From Streptomyces sp. SID12501 (GTDB taxonomy: Bacteria > Actinomycetota > Actinomycetes > Streptomycetales > Streptomycetaceae): a stretch of DNA of 64,000 nt. A program made the translations under genes and the position numbers. Shown here piece after piece: positions 8,494 through 15,952 of this stretch (the stretch's first letter is position 1; each line of letters starts with the position of its first letter). The notes below the pieces were generated by a model. It was not told the origin of the DNA. It searched no databases and saw only the letters and a list, made by a program, of their open reading frames with translations. Where the stretch lies: assembly GCF_010550245.1 (NCBI RefSeq), contig NZ_JAAGLU010000001.1, positions 248,001-312,000 of the forward strand. The letters run 5' to 3'.

Positions 8494-10155
8494 TCACTCT
8501 CTGAAGGTCCGGAAAAAGGCGTCCAGCGCCTGCCGGTTGGCGGTGTCGTTCCAGTCGGCGGCGGGTGTCGTCCAGCGCAGCGAGTAGCCCGTGTTCTCGC
8601 CGGTGAGGAAGCCACGGCCGAATGTCCGTATCCGGGTGCCCTCGAAGTCGGACAGCCACTCCATGTCGGCGCCGCTCCGGCCGCGATAGGTCGTCGCCCG
8701 GATCGCGCCGATCCGCTGGAAGCCGATGTCCGCCTGGATCAGGACGGGTTCGACGTCGTCGCGCCACACGGCCACGGGATCGGAGCGGAGCAGCTGGCTG
8801 TACGTGATGGTCAGGGTCCGCGGGTCGCCGTCGGCGCCGAACACGATGCGGTAGGCGACGTTGCCGGGGGAGACGTCCTCGCTCAGCCGCTTCCACCCCT
8901 GGGGGAGGGCCACGGAGAACCCTTCCGGGGCGTTGTACACCCGGAACCCCGCGGGCAGTGCTTCGGCGGTGCCCCCGGTCGCCGAGGGAGTGGGCGACGC
9001 GGCCGGTGGTGCCGAGGGCGTCGGTGAGGGCGGTACGGAGGGGGCGGTGCTGGGTGCGGAGGTCTGGTCGGGAAGGGCGGTGTTCCCGCCGGTGACGGGC
9101 AGGGACGGAACCGGGGCGACCACCGGCGGGGTGGTGTCGGCGCCGGACGCCGAGGCGTCGATGCCGGGCAGGTTGTCCGTCGTCGCGAGGACCGCGACGG
9201 TGACGGCCGCCAGTGCGGCACCGACGAGGACGAACCTGCGGGGACCGCGCCTGTTCAGATTCCGGCCGGCGCGCCGCGCGGCGATGGCGGCACCGGTGCC
9301 GCGAAGCCGGACAGAGGGCACTGCTTCGTCAGAGGTGTCGGGTTCGTCCCTGATGACGCGGAGCAGGGCGTCCCGCGCCACCGGCGCGGTCAGCCGTTCC
9401 CGGGCGTTCTTGCGCAGCAGCCCCTGGATGACCTGGGCGAGAGGGCCGGCGCGTACCGGGCTGCGCAGCGGCAGCCGGTCGACCGCCTTGAGCGTGGCGT
9501 CGGCCCGCCCCCGGTCACGGAAGGGCGGCCTTCCCTCGGCCATCGCGTAGAGGATCGCGCCGAGCGCCCACAGGTCGTCCGACGGGTCGGGGCGCGCGCC
9601 GTGGGCCTGTTCGGGCGAGGCGTACGAGGGCGCGCCCACCCGGGACGCGGACGTGGCGCCCGCCAGGCCGAAGCCGGTCACCACGACCGGTCCCTGGTCC
9701 CGTACGAACACCTGGCCGGGACTGAGTTCGGCGTGCACGATCCCCTCGCGGTGCGCGGCCTCCAGCGCGTCGAGCACTTCGAGGGCGATGCGTGCCGCCC
9801 GCACGTAGTTGAACGTGCCCTGCCGTTCGAGGAGTTCACTGAGCGGTGTGCCGTCGATCCACTGGGCGACCGTCCACAGGGTGCCGAACTCCTCGACGAC
9901 GTCGATCACCGCGGCCACCCGGCCGGGCAGCACCAGCCCGAGGATCTCGGACGCGCGCGTCACCCGGGCGATGGCCCGGCGGGCGGTCTGCTCCCGGGGA
10001 TCGGGCGGGAGCTGGATCTGGGTGAGGACGACCGGGCGCTCGGATGCGGTGTCCTCGCCGTACCAGGAGACCCGGTTCGTTTCGCGATCGACGACATCGA
10101 GGAGTCGGTACCTTCCGGCCACCAACTCGTGTGTGGAGACGTGCGCCTTGACCAT
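8494..10155 (-). CDS. Membrane-anchored pseudokinase (Ser/Thr kinase-like)
   Basis: A 553-residue protein with a kinase-like fold (roughly residues 10-265), a basic juxtamembrane stretch, one transmembrane helix (FVLVGAALAAVTVAVLA, near 310), a Pro/Ser/Thr-rich linker and an extracellular domain of about 140 residues. The kinase frame is recognisable (SYASPEQAHG, DDLWALGAILYAMAEGRPPF), but key residues are absent: the ATP-contacting Lys strand reads PVVLTQIQL, the HRD loop reads VHAELSPGQVFV, and DFG reads VTGFG. It is therefore probably catalytically dead and acts as a scaffold or ligand sensor. ATG 10155 is preferred because GAGGG lies six bases upstream; an ATG at 10161 is in frame. Confidence 0.8.
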   Translation of the reverse strand: MVKAHVSTHELVAGRYRLLDVVDRETNRVSWYGEDTASERPVVLTQIQLPPDPREQTARRAIARVTRASEILGLVLPGRVAAVIDVVEEFGTLWTVAQWIDGTPLSELLERQGTFNYVRAARIALEVLDALEAAHREGIVHAELSPGQVFVRDQGPVVVTGFGLAGATSASRVGAPSYASPEQAHGARPDPSDDLWALGAILYAMAEGRPPFRDRGRADATLKAVDRLPLRSPVRAGPLAQVIQGLLRKNARERLTAPVARDALLRVIRDEPDTSDEAVPSVRLRGTGAAIAARRAGRNLNRRGPRRFVLVGAALAAVTVAVLATTDNLPGIDASASGADTTPPVVAPVPSLPVTGGNTALPDQTSAPSTAPSVPPSPTPSAPPAASPTPSATGGTAEALPAGFRVYNAPEGFSVALPQGWKRLSEDVSPGNVAYRIVFGADGDPRTLTITYSQLLRSDPVAVWRDDVEPVLIQADIGFQRIGAIRATTYRGRSGADMEWLSDFEGTRIRTFGRGFLTGENTGYSLRWTTPAADWNDTANRQALDAFFRTFRE

Positions 10156-10361
10156 GGCCATCCCTCGCTGAACACCTGACTCTCATCTTTCCCAGTGGTA
10201 CGAGGGGTGTGACGGGGTCTGTTCAAATATTCCGCAACTCCCGGGACCGATTTCCCTTTTATTCATCTGCGGCGAGCAGGTGTGCGAAGAAATGGGGGCA
10301 TTCACCAGCCTTGAGGTGACGTCCCGCACACGATCTCCCCACCGGATCTCCTCCTTCCGCC

Positions 10362-11420
10362 TCACAGCTCGCGGCGCACCAGGAAGCTCAGCAGCGTCCG
10401 CAGTTCGTCGACCGCCGGCCCCGCCAGGGGCAGCTCGGCCAGGCCGCTCTCGACCGCGGCGAGGTGCCGTCGGGCCTGGGCGAGGGCCGCCGTACGGCCG
10501 CCCGCCTCGGTGACGAGCGCCGCCGCGTGTCGCGCGAGGGCCTCGTCCGGCACGTCGACCGACTCCAGCAGCGCGGCGAGCCGCCGGGCGGCCGGGACCG
10601 GCGCGTCGAGCGCGGCCAGTACCGGGTACGTCTTCTTGCGCTCCCGGAGATCACCGTGGACGGGCTTGCCTGTGACGGCGGGGTCGCCCCAGATGCCCAG
10701 CACGTCGTCGACGATCTGGAAGGCGGTCCCGGCATGCCGTCCCACCCGCTCCAGCGCGGCCGTCGTCGCCGGCGGGGCGCCGCCCAGTGCGGCTCCCAGC
10801 GAGAGCGCGCAGCCGAGCAGCGCGCCCGTCTTGCGCTCGGCCATCGTCCGGTACTCCTCCGGTCGCACCCGCTCGGGCCCGCTCCACGGGCGGGCGGCGA
10901 ACAGCAGGTTGTCGGCCTGCCCGGACACCACGTCCGTCAGCGCCGCCGACAGCAGCCGCATCCCCGCCGGGCCGCCCGGCGTCCACGCGACGGTCTCCAC
11001 GGCCAGCGCGAACAGCGCGTCGCCCGCGAGCACGGCCGGACCGGTGCCGTACGCCTTCCACGCCGTGGCGCGGCGGCGCCGCATCGGGTCCCCGTCCATG
11101 ATGTCGTCGTGCAGCAGCGAGAAGGTGTGCACCAGTTCCACCGCCACGGCCGCCGCGACTCCCGACGGTCCGGGCACGCCGGCCACCTCCGCACCGAGCA
11201 CGGCCAGCGCCTGGCGCACGCCCTTGCCGCCGGACGCGTCGACGGGCGCACCGCCCACCTCGCACCAGCCGAAGGAGTACGCGGCCATCTCGCCCAGCCA
11301 GGGATGCAGCCGCTCGACGGCCTCGGTGAGCGCCGGACGGACCAGGTCACGGCACCGTTCGAGGAGTCGGGGCACGGACGGGGCTGCCGGTGCCAGGACC
11401 TCGGAGGCCGACGGCGTCAT
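10362..11420 (-). CDS. Polyprenyl (isoprenyl) diphosphate synthase family protein
   Basis: A 352-residue trans-isoprenyl diphosphate synthase-like protein, which would condense isopentenyl diphosphate with an allylic diphosphate. The first aspartate-rich motif is intact (LLHDDIMDGDPMRRRR). The second is FQIVDDVLGIWGD, where the usual fifth-position Asp of DDxxD is Gly. The substrate-binding GKGVRQAL near residue 70 is shorter than the usual GGKRxRP. Its ATG overlaps the stop of the TPR gene by four bases (ATGA), so the pair is co-translated. There is no terpene cyclase or encapsulin nearby; chain length and product are unknown. Confidence 0.82.
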   Translation of the reverse strand: MTPSASEVLAPAAPSVPRLLERCRDLVRPALTEAVERLHPWLGEMAAYSFGWCEVGGAPVDASGGKGVRQALAVLGAEVAGVPGPSGVAAAVAVELVHTFSLLHDDIMDGDPMRRRRATAWKAYGTGPAVLAGDALFALAVETVAWTPGGPAGMRLLSAALTDVVSGQADNLLFAARPWSGPERVRPEEYRTMAERKTGALLGCALSLGAALGGAPPATTAALERVGRHAGTAFQIVDDVLGIWGDPAVTGKPVHGDLRERKKTYPVLAALDAPVPAARRLAALLESVDVPDEALARHAAALVTEAGGRTAALAQARRHLAAVESGLAELPLAGPAVDELRTLLSFLVRREL

Positions 11421-12469
11421 CGCGCGGCCTCCGTGCCCGGGTCCGTGTCGAGGCCGAGTTCGGTCTGTGCCCTCGCCACCATCGCACGGGCGTGCCGCAG
11501 CCCGATGCGCTCCAGATCGCGGGCCAGTTCGGTCAGTTCGGCGGCCGTCTCTGTGCGGTCCTGGCCCAGGCGGGCCAGCGACTTGGTGAGTCCGAGGCGG
11601 GACAGCGCCTCGCCGCGCGGCTCGCTCATGGCGCGGAACTCCGCCAGCGCCTGGAGGTACAGGTCGCGGGCCTCGGAGTATCGCCCGGCGCGGTAGTAGA
11701 CGTTGCCGCGCATCTTGTGGTTGTAGGCCAGCGCGCTCGACAGGTTCATCGCCGTGCAGCTCTCCTCCGCCTCCGAGAGCAGGGCGAGGGCGCGTTCCGT
11801 GTCCCCGTCGCGCACGGACACGATGTCGGCGAGCCCACGTAACGCCCAGGCGTGCCCACGCCGGTCGTCGGCCCGCGCGGAGATCTCGGCCGCCTCCTCG
11901 AACATGGCGTACGCGCTGTCGTACGAGCCGGTGTTGCGGTGCATCTGCGCGATGCCCTCCAGCGCCCACACCGTGTGCCGCGCCTCACCGCGCCTGCGCG
12001 CCTCGGCGAGCAACTGCTCGTGCAGTCGGCCGACCGCCTCGTAGTCGCCCTGGATACGGCCCGTCTCGGCCAGCCCCGCGAGCGAGTATCCGCGTACGAC
12101 GATGTCACCGCCGCGCTCGCCCAGTTCGGCCGCGAGCCCCAGCAGCCGCCGGGCCAGCGGGAACGCGCCGCGCTGGCGGGCCAGCGTGCCGCCGCTCCAC
12201 AGGGCCCACGCCATCGCCGCGGTGTCGTCGGCCGCCCGGGCCGCGCGGTAACTCGCCTTCCAGGCCCGGTCGGCGTCGCCCACCTGCCCGAGCCGCCGGT
12301 GCGCCTCCGCGACCGCGAGTCCGGATCGGGCGGCCTCGCCGCGCCGCCCGGCCCGCTCGGCGGCAGCCAACTGCTCGGTGCCCGCGGCGAGTACGTCGAC
12401 CAGGGAGGAGTTCACCGAGAGACTGGTGAGCGCACCCTGGTACTCCGGGGCGAATGCCTTGCCGTACAT
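11417..12469 (-). CDS. TPR-repeat protein coupled to prenyl synthase
   Basis: A 350-residue, almost wholly helical protein made of tetratricopeptide-like repeats, with alternating Ala/Leu/Gly/Tyr positions such as ALEGIAQMHRNTGSYDSAYAMFEEAAEI and AYNHKMRGNVYYRAGRYSEARDLYLQALAEF. There is no signal peptide or DNA-binding domain. TPR proteins act as protein-protein scaffolds, so a partner role for the co-translated prenyl synthase is a reasonable inference. ATG 12469 is preferred: AAAGGG lies four bases upstream. A 19-base palindrome precedes it, where the promoter should be. Confidence 0.75.
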   Translation of the reverse strand: MYGKAFAPEYQGALTSLSVNSSLVDVLAAGTEQLAAAERAGRRGEAARSGLAVAEAHRRLGQVGDADRAWKASYRAARAADDTAAMAWALWSGGTLARQRGAFPLARRLLGLAAELGERGGDIVVRGYSLAGLAETGRIQGDYEAVGRLHEQLLAEARRRGEARHTVWALEGIAQMHRNTGSYDSAYAMFEEAAEISARADDRRGHAWALRGLADIVSVRDGDTERALALLSEAEESCTAMNLSSALAYNHKMRGNVYYRAGRYSEARDLYLQALAEFRAMSEPRGEALSRLGLTKSLARLGQDRTETAAELTELARDLERIGLRHARAMVARAQTELGLDTDPGTEAAR

Positions 12470-12481
12470 GCAACCCTTTCG

Positions 12482-12500
12482 GTATACGCTCAGCGTATAC
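12482..12500. promoter_or_regulatory. 19-base palindromic operator before TPR-prenyl synthase pair
   Basis: GTATACGCTCAGCGTATAC is a perfect 9+1+9 inverted repeat, 13 bases upstream of the ATG at 12469. A further GTGTATAG lies just beyond it. This is the form of a dimeric repressor site, but no regulator gene is adjacent, so the binding protein is encoded elsewhere. Confidence 0.65.
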
Positions 12501-12527
12501 ATGGTGTGTATAGTGCGCCGAAAATGT

Positions 12528-12550
12528 GCCCCGGCCGGTCGGGCCGGGGC
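12528..12550. terminator. Hairpin between AIM24 gene and TPR promoter
   Basis: GCCCCGGCC (12528-12536) and GGCCGGGGC (12542-12550) form a perfect 9-base stem with a 5-base loop. It lies about 105 bases downstream of the AIM24 stop and would keep that transcript from entering the TPR gene. Confidence 0.5.
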
Positions 12551-12654
12551 GGCGCCTGTTTGTCGTCGGTGTCGTCGATCAAGACGTGAAACGCGGCGGG
12601 GAGGTTGCCTGTGCGACGCGGATCACGTTCCGGGACGCCGGTTCGCGGTCGTCC

Positions 12655-13332
12655 TCAGTGCTGCTGGGCCTTCTGCGGAGTCACCTCGCTGGGCCGCACT
12701 ACGACAAACCCCTCGCCCTGGAGCATCAGTTGGGCGGCCTCGCCGGATCCGCCACGGATCATCGACCCGAAGGACTGCGAACGGTGCAGCGACGTCTGGA
12801 GACTGGCCGTCCAGCCCACGACCGCGTCCGTGTCGACGTACACCGGATACTGCGGCGACACCGGAATCACCAGCGGACTGCCCTCGCACACCAGCCCCAG
12901 CCGCCCCTGCCCGGTGAAGACGCTGTTGAACAGGCCCCCGCCGCTGATGCCCGCGCCCTTCACCGTCTTGATCTCGTACGTCAACGACGCGTCGAAACAC
13001 AGGACGTTGCGGCCGTTGACCGTGAAGACGTCACCCGGGTCGATCTCGACGATGAAGCAGCTCTGCGCCTCGTGCGCGAACCACGCCTCACCCTGGCCGC
13101 GCACCGCCATCAGGGGCAGCCCCTCACCGGTGACGGCACGCTTCAGCATGCCGCCGACGCCCTGCCCCTTGCGCTCGAACTGGAGGTTGCCGCGGAAGGC
13201 GATCATCGCGCCCTGCCGGGCGAACATCTCGCCGTTGACGGCGTACTTGATGGACTTGGCGTTCTCGGCGGTCATACCGGGCGCTGTGGCCGGCTGCACC
13301 ATGTACTCACTGGAAAAGAGGTCACCCTTCAT
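12655..13332 (-). CDS. AIM24 family protein
   Basis: A 225-residue all-beta protein of the AIM24 (former DUF124) family, a TRAP-like double-barrel fold whose bacterial function is unsettled. Family features are the FARQGAMIAFRGNLQFERKG segment, the Gly-rich turns VTGEGLPLM and SGGGLFNSVFTGQGRLGL, and the C-terminal LMLQGEGFVVVRPSE. There is no signal peptide or membrane helix. ATG 13332 is chosen because the residues upstream do not look like the family N-terminus. In Streptomyces this family often occurs near TerD-type genes, and a TerD-fusion gene lies 1 kb away. Confidence 0.85.
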   Translation of the reverse strand: MKGDLFSSEYMVQPATAPGMTAENAKSIKYAVNGEMFARQGAMIAFRGNLQFERKGQGVGGMLKRAVTGEGLPLMAVRGQGEAWFAHEAQSCFIVEIDPGDVFTVNGRNVLCFDASLTYEIKTVKGAGISGGGLFNSVFTGQGRLGLVCEGSPLVIPVSPQYPVYVDTDAVVGWTASLQTSLHRSQSFGSMIRGGSGEAAQLMLQGEGFVVVRPSEVTPQKAQQH

Positions 13333-13508
13333 ACGGGCATCGTGTCCCGCAGGGTGCGCGTTCCGCCAGGAGAACGCGCGGAAAGGACAGAACCCGGCCA
13401 AAGGAGGCCGGAGGGCTCTTTGTGTCCTGGCGATCCGGCGGCGGCGGTGCCGGTGACGCTACGTTGTGAGGCTAGGCCGACCACGGTTCCCCACAAGGAG
13501 GTTGCCCG

Positions 13509-14324
13509 GTGACGCAGGACTCGTCCGCCCCCGGCACACGGACGCCGGAGAAGATCGACACGACAGTGCCGCACTCGGCCCGGATCTGGAACTACTGGCT
13601 CGGCGGCAGGGACAACTACCCGGTCGACCACGAGGCGGGCGACGCCTTCCGCGAGATCTTCCCCGGCATCACCGACCTCGCCGGAGGCTCCCGCGCCTTC
13701 CTCGGCCGCGCCGTGCGCCGGTTGGCCGGCGAGGCCGGGATCCGGCAGTTCCTCGACATCGGCACCGGCCTGCCCACGGCTGACAACACCCATGAGATCG
13801 CCCAGCGGGTGGCCCCCGACGCCCGCATCGTCTATGTCGACAACGACCCCCTCGTCCTGACCCACGCCGAGGCCCTGCTCACCAGCTCCCCCGAGGGCGT
13901 GACCGACTACGTCGACGCCGACCTGCACGACCCCGACGCCGTCCTCCGGGAAGCGGCGCGGACCCTGGACCTCAGCCGGCCGGTCGCCCTCACGCTGATG
14001 CAGGTCAGCGGGCACATCGCCGACTACGACGAGGCGCGGGCCATCGTCCGCGCGCTGATGGACGCTCTGCCGTCGGGCAGTTTCCTCGCCTTCAACGACA
14101 GCGTGGACACCAACAAGGCCAACGCCGAGGCCACCCGCCTCTACAACGAGAGCGGGGCGGCCCCCTATCGTCTGAGGAGCCCCCGGCAACTCGCCGGATT
14201 CTTCGAAGGCCTGGAGCTGCTGGCCCCCGGTGTCGTGCCCATCACCGACTGGCGCCCGGATCCCGGGTCGGCCGCCGCGACCGGAGAGGTGATCGCCCTG
14301 GGCGGCGTCGCCCGCAAGCCCTAG
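13509..14324 (+). CDS. SAM-dependent methyltransferase, DUF574 family
   Basis: A 271-residue methyltransferase of the actinobacterial DUF574/Methyltransf_19 family. Typical features are PHSARIWNYWLGGRDNYPVD at the N-terminus, motif I as FLDIGTGLPT and the acidic end of the next strand as IVYVDNDPLV. These proteins are abundant in Streptomyces and their acceptors are mostly unknown. GTG 13509 is supported by AAGGAGG (13496-13502). It is divergent from the AIM24 gene and converges on the TerD-CAP gene. Confidence 0.88.
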   Translation: MTQDSSAPGTRTPEKIDTTVPHSARIWNYWLGGRDNYPVDHEAGDAFREIFPGITDLAGGSRAFLGRAVRRLAGEAGIRQFLDIGTGLPTADNTHEIAQRVAPDARIVYVDNDPLVLTHAEALLTSSPEGVTDYVDADLHDPDAVLREAARTLDLSRPVALTLMQVSGHIADYDEARAIVRALMDALPSGSFLAFNDSVDTNKANAEATRLYNESGAAPYRLRSPRQLAGFFEGLELLAPGVVPITDWRPDPGSAAATGEVIALGGVARKP

Positions 14325-14351
14325 ACGGGCGTGGACCGGCGGACGGGGTGT

Positions 14352-15842
14352 TCAGGCGCCGAAGAGCTGGGTCCAGTACGTGCCCGCCTTGCCGCCGCCC
14401 GCGAAACCGATGCCTATGTGAGTGAACTCCCGCTTGAGGATGTTGGCACGGTGCCCGGGGCTGTTCATCCAGCCCTCCACGACCTCGGCGGCGGAACGCT
14501 GTCCGCACGCGATGTTCTCGCCGATCGTCCGCCGAGTGGACCCCGCCGCGGCCGCCCGGTCCCACGGCTGGCTGCCGTCGGGCCCGGTGTGCGAGTAGAA
14601 CGCGCGGACCACCATGTCCGTACTGTGCGCCTGCGCGGCACGGGTGAGCAGGGCGTCGGTGGCCAGCGGCGGCAGCCCGGCCCGGGTCCGCTCCCGGTTG
14701 GTGAGCTCCGTGACCTCGGCGGCTGTTCTCGCCAGGTCTCCGGGCATGAGGGGCCGGGCCCAGAGGGCGGTCCAGTACGTGTCACCCGTGCGGGATCCGG
14801 TGACGTACGCCAGGCCGACCTGGGTGAACGCCGGGTCGTGCAGGGTGCGCCGGGCCTGCTCCGTGCGCAGGCAGTAGTCGACGAACTCCTCGGGCGTGCG
14901 CGGACCGGAGACCAGGTGCTCGCCGACGGTCAGATATGTGTACCCGGTGGCGGTGACGCGCTGGTGGACGGAGGTACCGTCCTGGCTCTCGGTGCCGAGG
15001 CGGCCGGCCGAGGCCATGGCGGCGGCGTGCGCCCGAGCGGCGGCGCAGAGCCGCGCGTCGAGGGCGACGGGCGGTGAACCGGCAGCGGCCCGGGCGGAGT
15101 TGGCGAGGGTGAGGAAGCCTTCGGCGGGCCCAGCCGTGGCCACCGACCCCGAACCGGGCCACGCTCCGGCGGCAGACGCGGCGGTCGGAGGAACCGACCC
15201 GGCAGTGCCGGCCGGTGGCGGGTTGCCCGTCGGCCGGGACCGGCGCGAAGCCGCCGCCTCCGACAGCCGAGAGGCCGCGCCCGACAACCGGGAAGCGGCG
15301 CCGGACCAGCGTGACGGTGTAGCGAGGGACGCCGAGGCGGACCCTGCCGCGGCCGAGGAACCGTCGTCCGCGACATCCACCCCGAAGTCCCGGGCGAGAC
15401 CCGCCAGCCCGTCCGCGTACCCCTGGCCCAGCGCGCGCAGCTTCCAGTCAGCGCCCCGCCGGTACAGCTCCGCCAGCAGCAGCACCGTCTCCCGCTGCGG
15501 GCGCGGCGGCGTGAACCGGGCGAGCGGGCGCCCGCCGGGGCCGGTGACGTGGAGTGTGGGCGCGGGCAGCCCGCCCAGTGCCGTACCGGGGTCGGCGGCG
15601 CTGACGACCAGCGTCACGCGGGTGGCGCCGGGGCGCAGGCCCGCCGGGTCGACGGTGAGGGTGTCGCCGTGCAGCCTGGCTCCCGGTGCCGTCGGCTGGT
15701 TGTAGAACACGAAGTCGTCGTCGCCGCCGACCTTGCCGCCGTCGTCCGTCACGAGCGCGCTCACATCGAACGGGCCCGGCACCCGGAGCGTGAGGGTGCC
15801 GCCCGGAAGGGGCGTGTTGCCCCCGGGGACCAACTCACTCAT
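14352..15842 (-). CDS. TerD-domain protein fused to two CAP (SCP/PR1) domains
   Basis: A 496-residue fusion. Residues 1-165 are a TerD/tellurium-resistance-type beta-sandwich (VPGGNTPLPGGTLTLRV, DDDFVFYNQP, ETVLLLAELYRRGADWKLRALGQGY), a calcium-binding family. A Ser/Ala/Arg/Pro linker with repeated ASRLSGA/ASRLSEA units (about 165-240) leads to two tandem CAP domains. The second has the canonical HSTDMVVRAFYSHTGPDG, IGENIACG and WMNSPGHRANIL motifs; the first is more degenerate (ARAHAAAMAS, VGEHLVSG). There is no signal peptide, although CAP domains are usually secreted, so the protein is cytoplasmic or leaves by another route. Confidence 0.85.
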   Translation of the reverse strand: MSELVPGGNTPLPGGTLTLRVPGPFDVSALVTDDGGKVGGDDDFVFYNQPTAPGARLHGDTLTVDPAGLRPGATRVTLVVSAADPGTALGGLPAPTLHVTGPGGRPLARFTPPRPQRETVLLLAELYRRGADWKLRALGQGYADGLAGLARDFGVDVADDGSSAAAGSASASLATPSRWSGAASRLSGAASRLSEAAASRRSRPTGNPPPAGTAGSVPPTAASAAGAWPGSGSVATAGPAEGFLTLANSARAAAGSPPVALDARLCAAARAHAAAMASAGRLGTESQDGTSVHQRVTATGYTYLTVGEHLVSGPRTPEEFVDYCLRTEQARRTLHDPAFTQVGLAYVTGSRTGDTYWTALWARPLMPGDLARTAAEVTELTNRERTRAGLPPLATDALLTRAAQAHSTDMVVRAFYSHTGPDGSQPWDRAAAAGSTRRTIGENIACGQRSAAEVVEGWMNSPGHRANILKREFTHIGIGFAGGGKAGTYWTQLFGA

Positions 15843-15952
15843 CGCGCCTGCCCTGGGGTCGTGGTTCGTGCCCCATGGGGCGTTGCCCCTGTAACGCCCG
15901 GCCAGTGCGCCGCAGTTCCCCGGACGGCGGTGGCCGACCGGGGTACAGGCCG

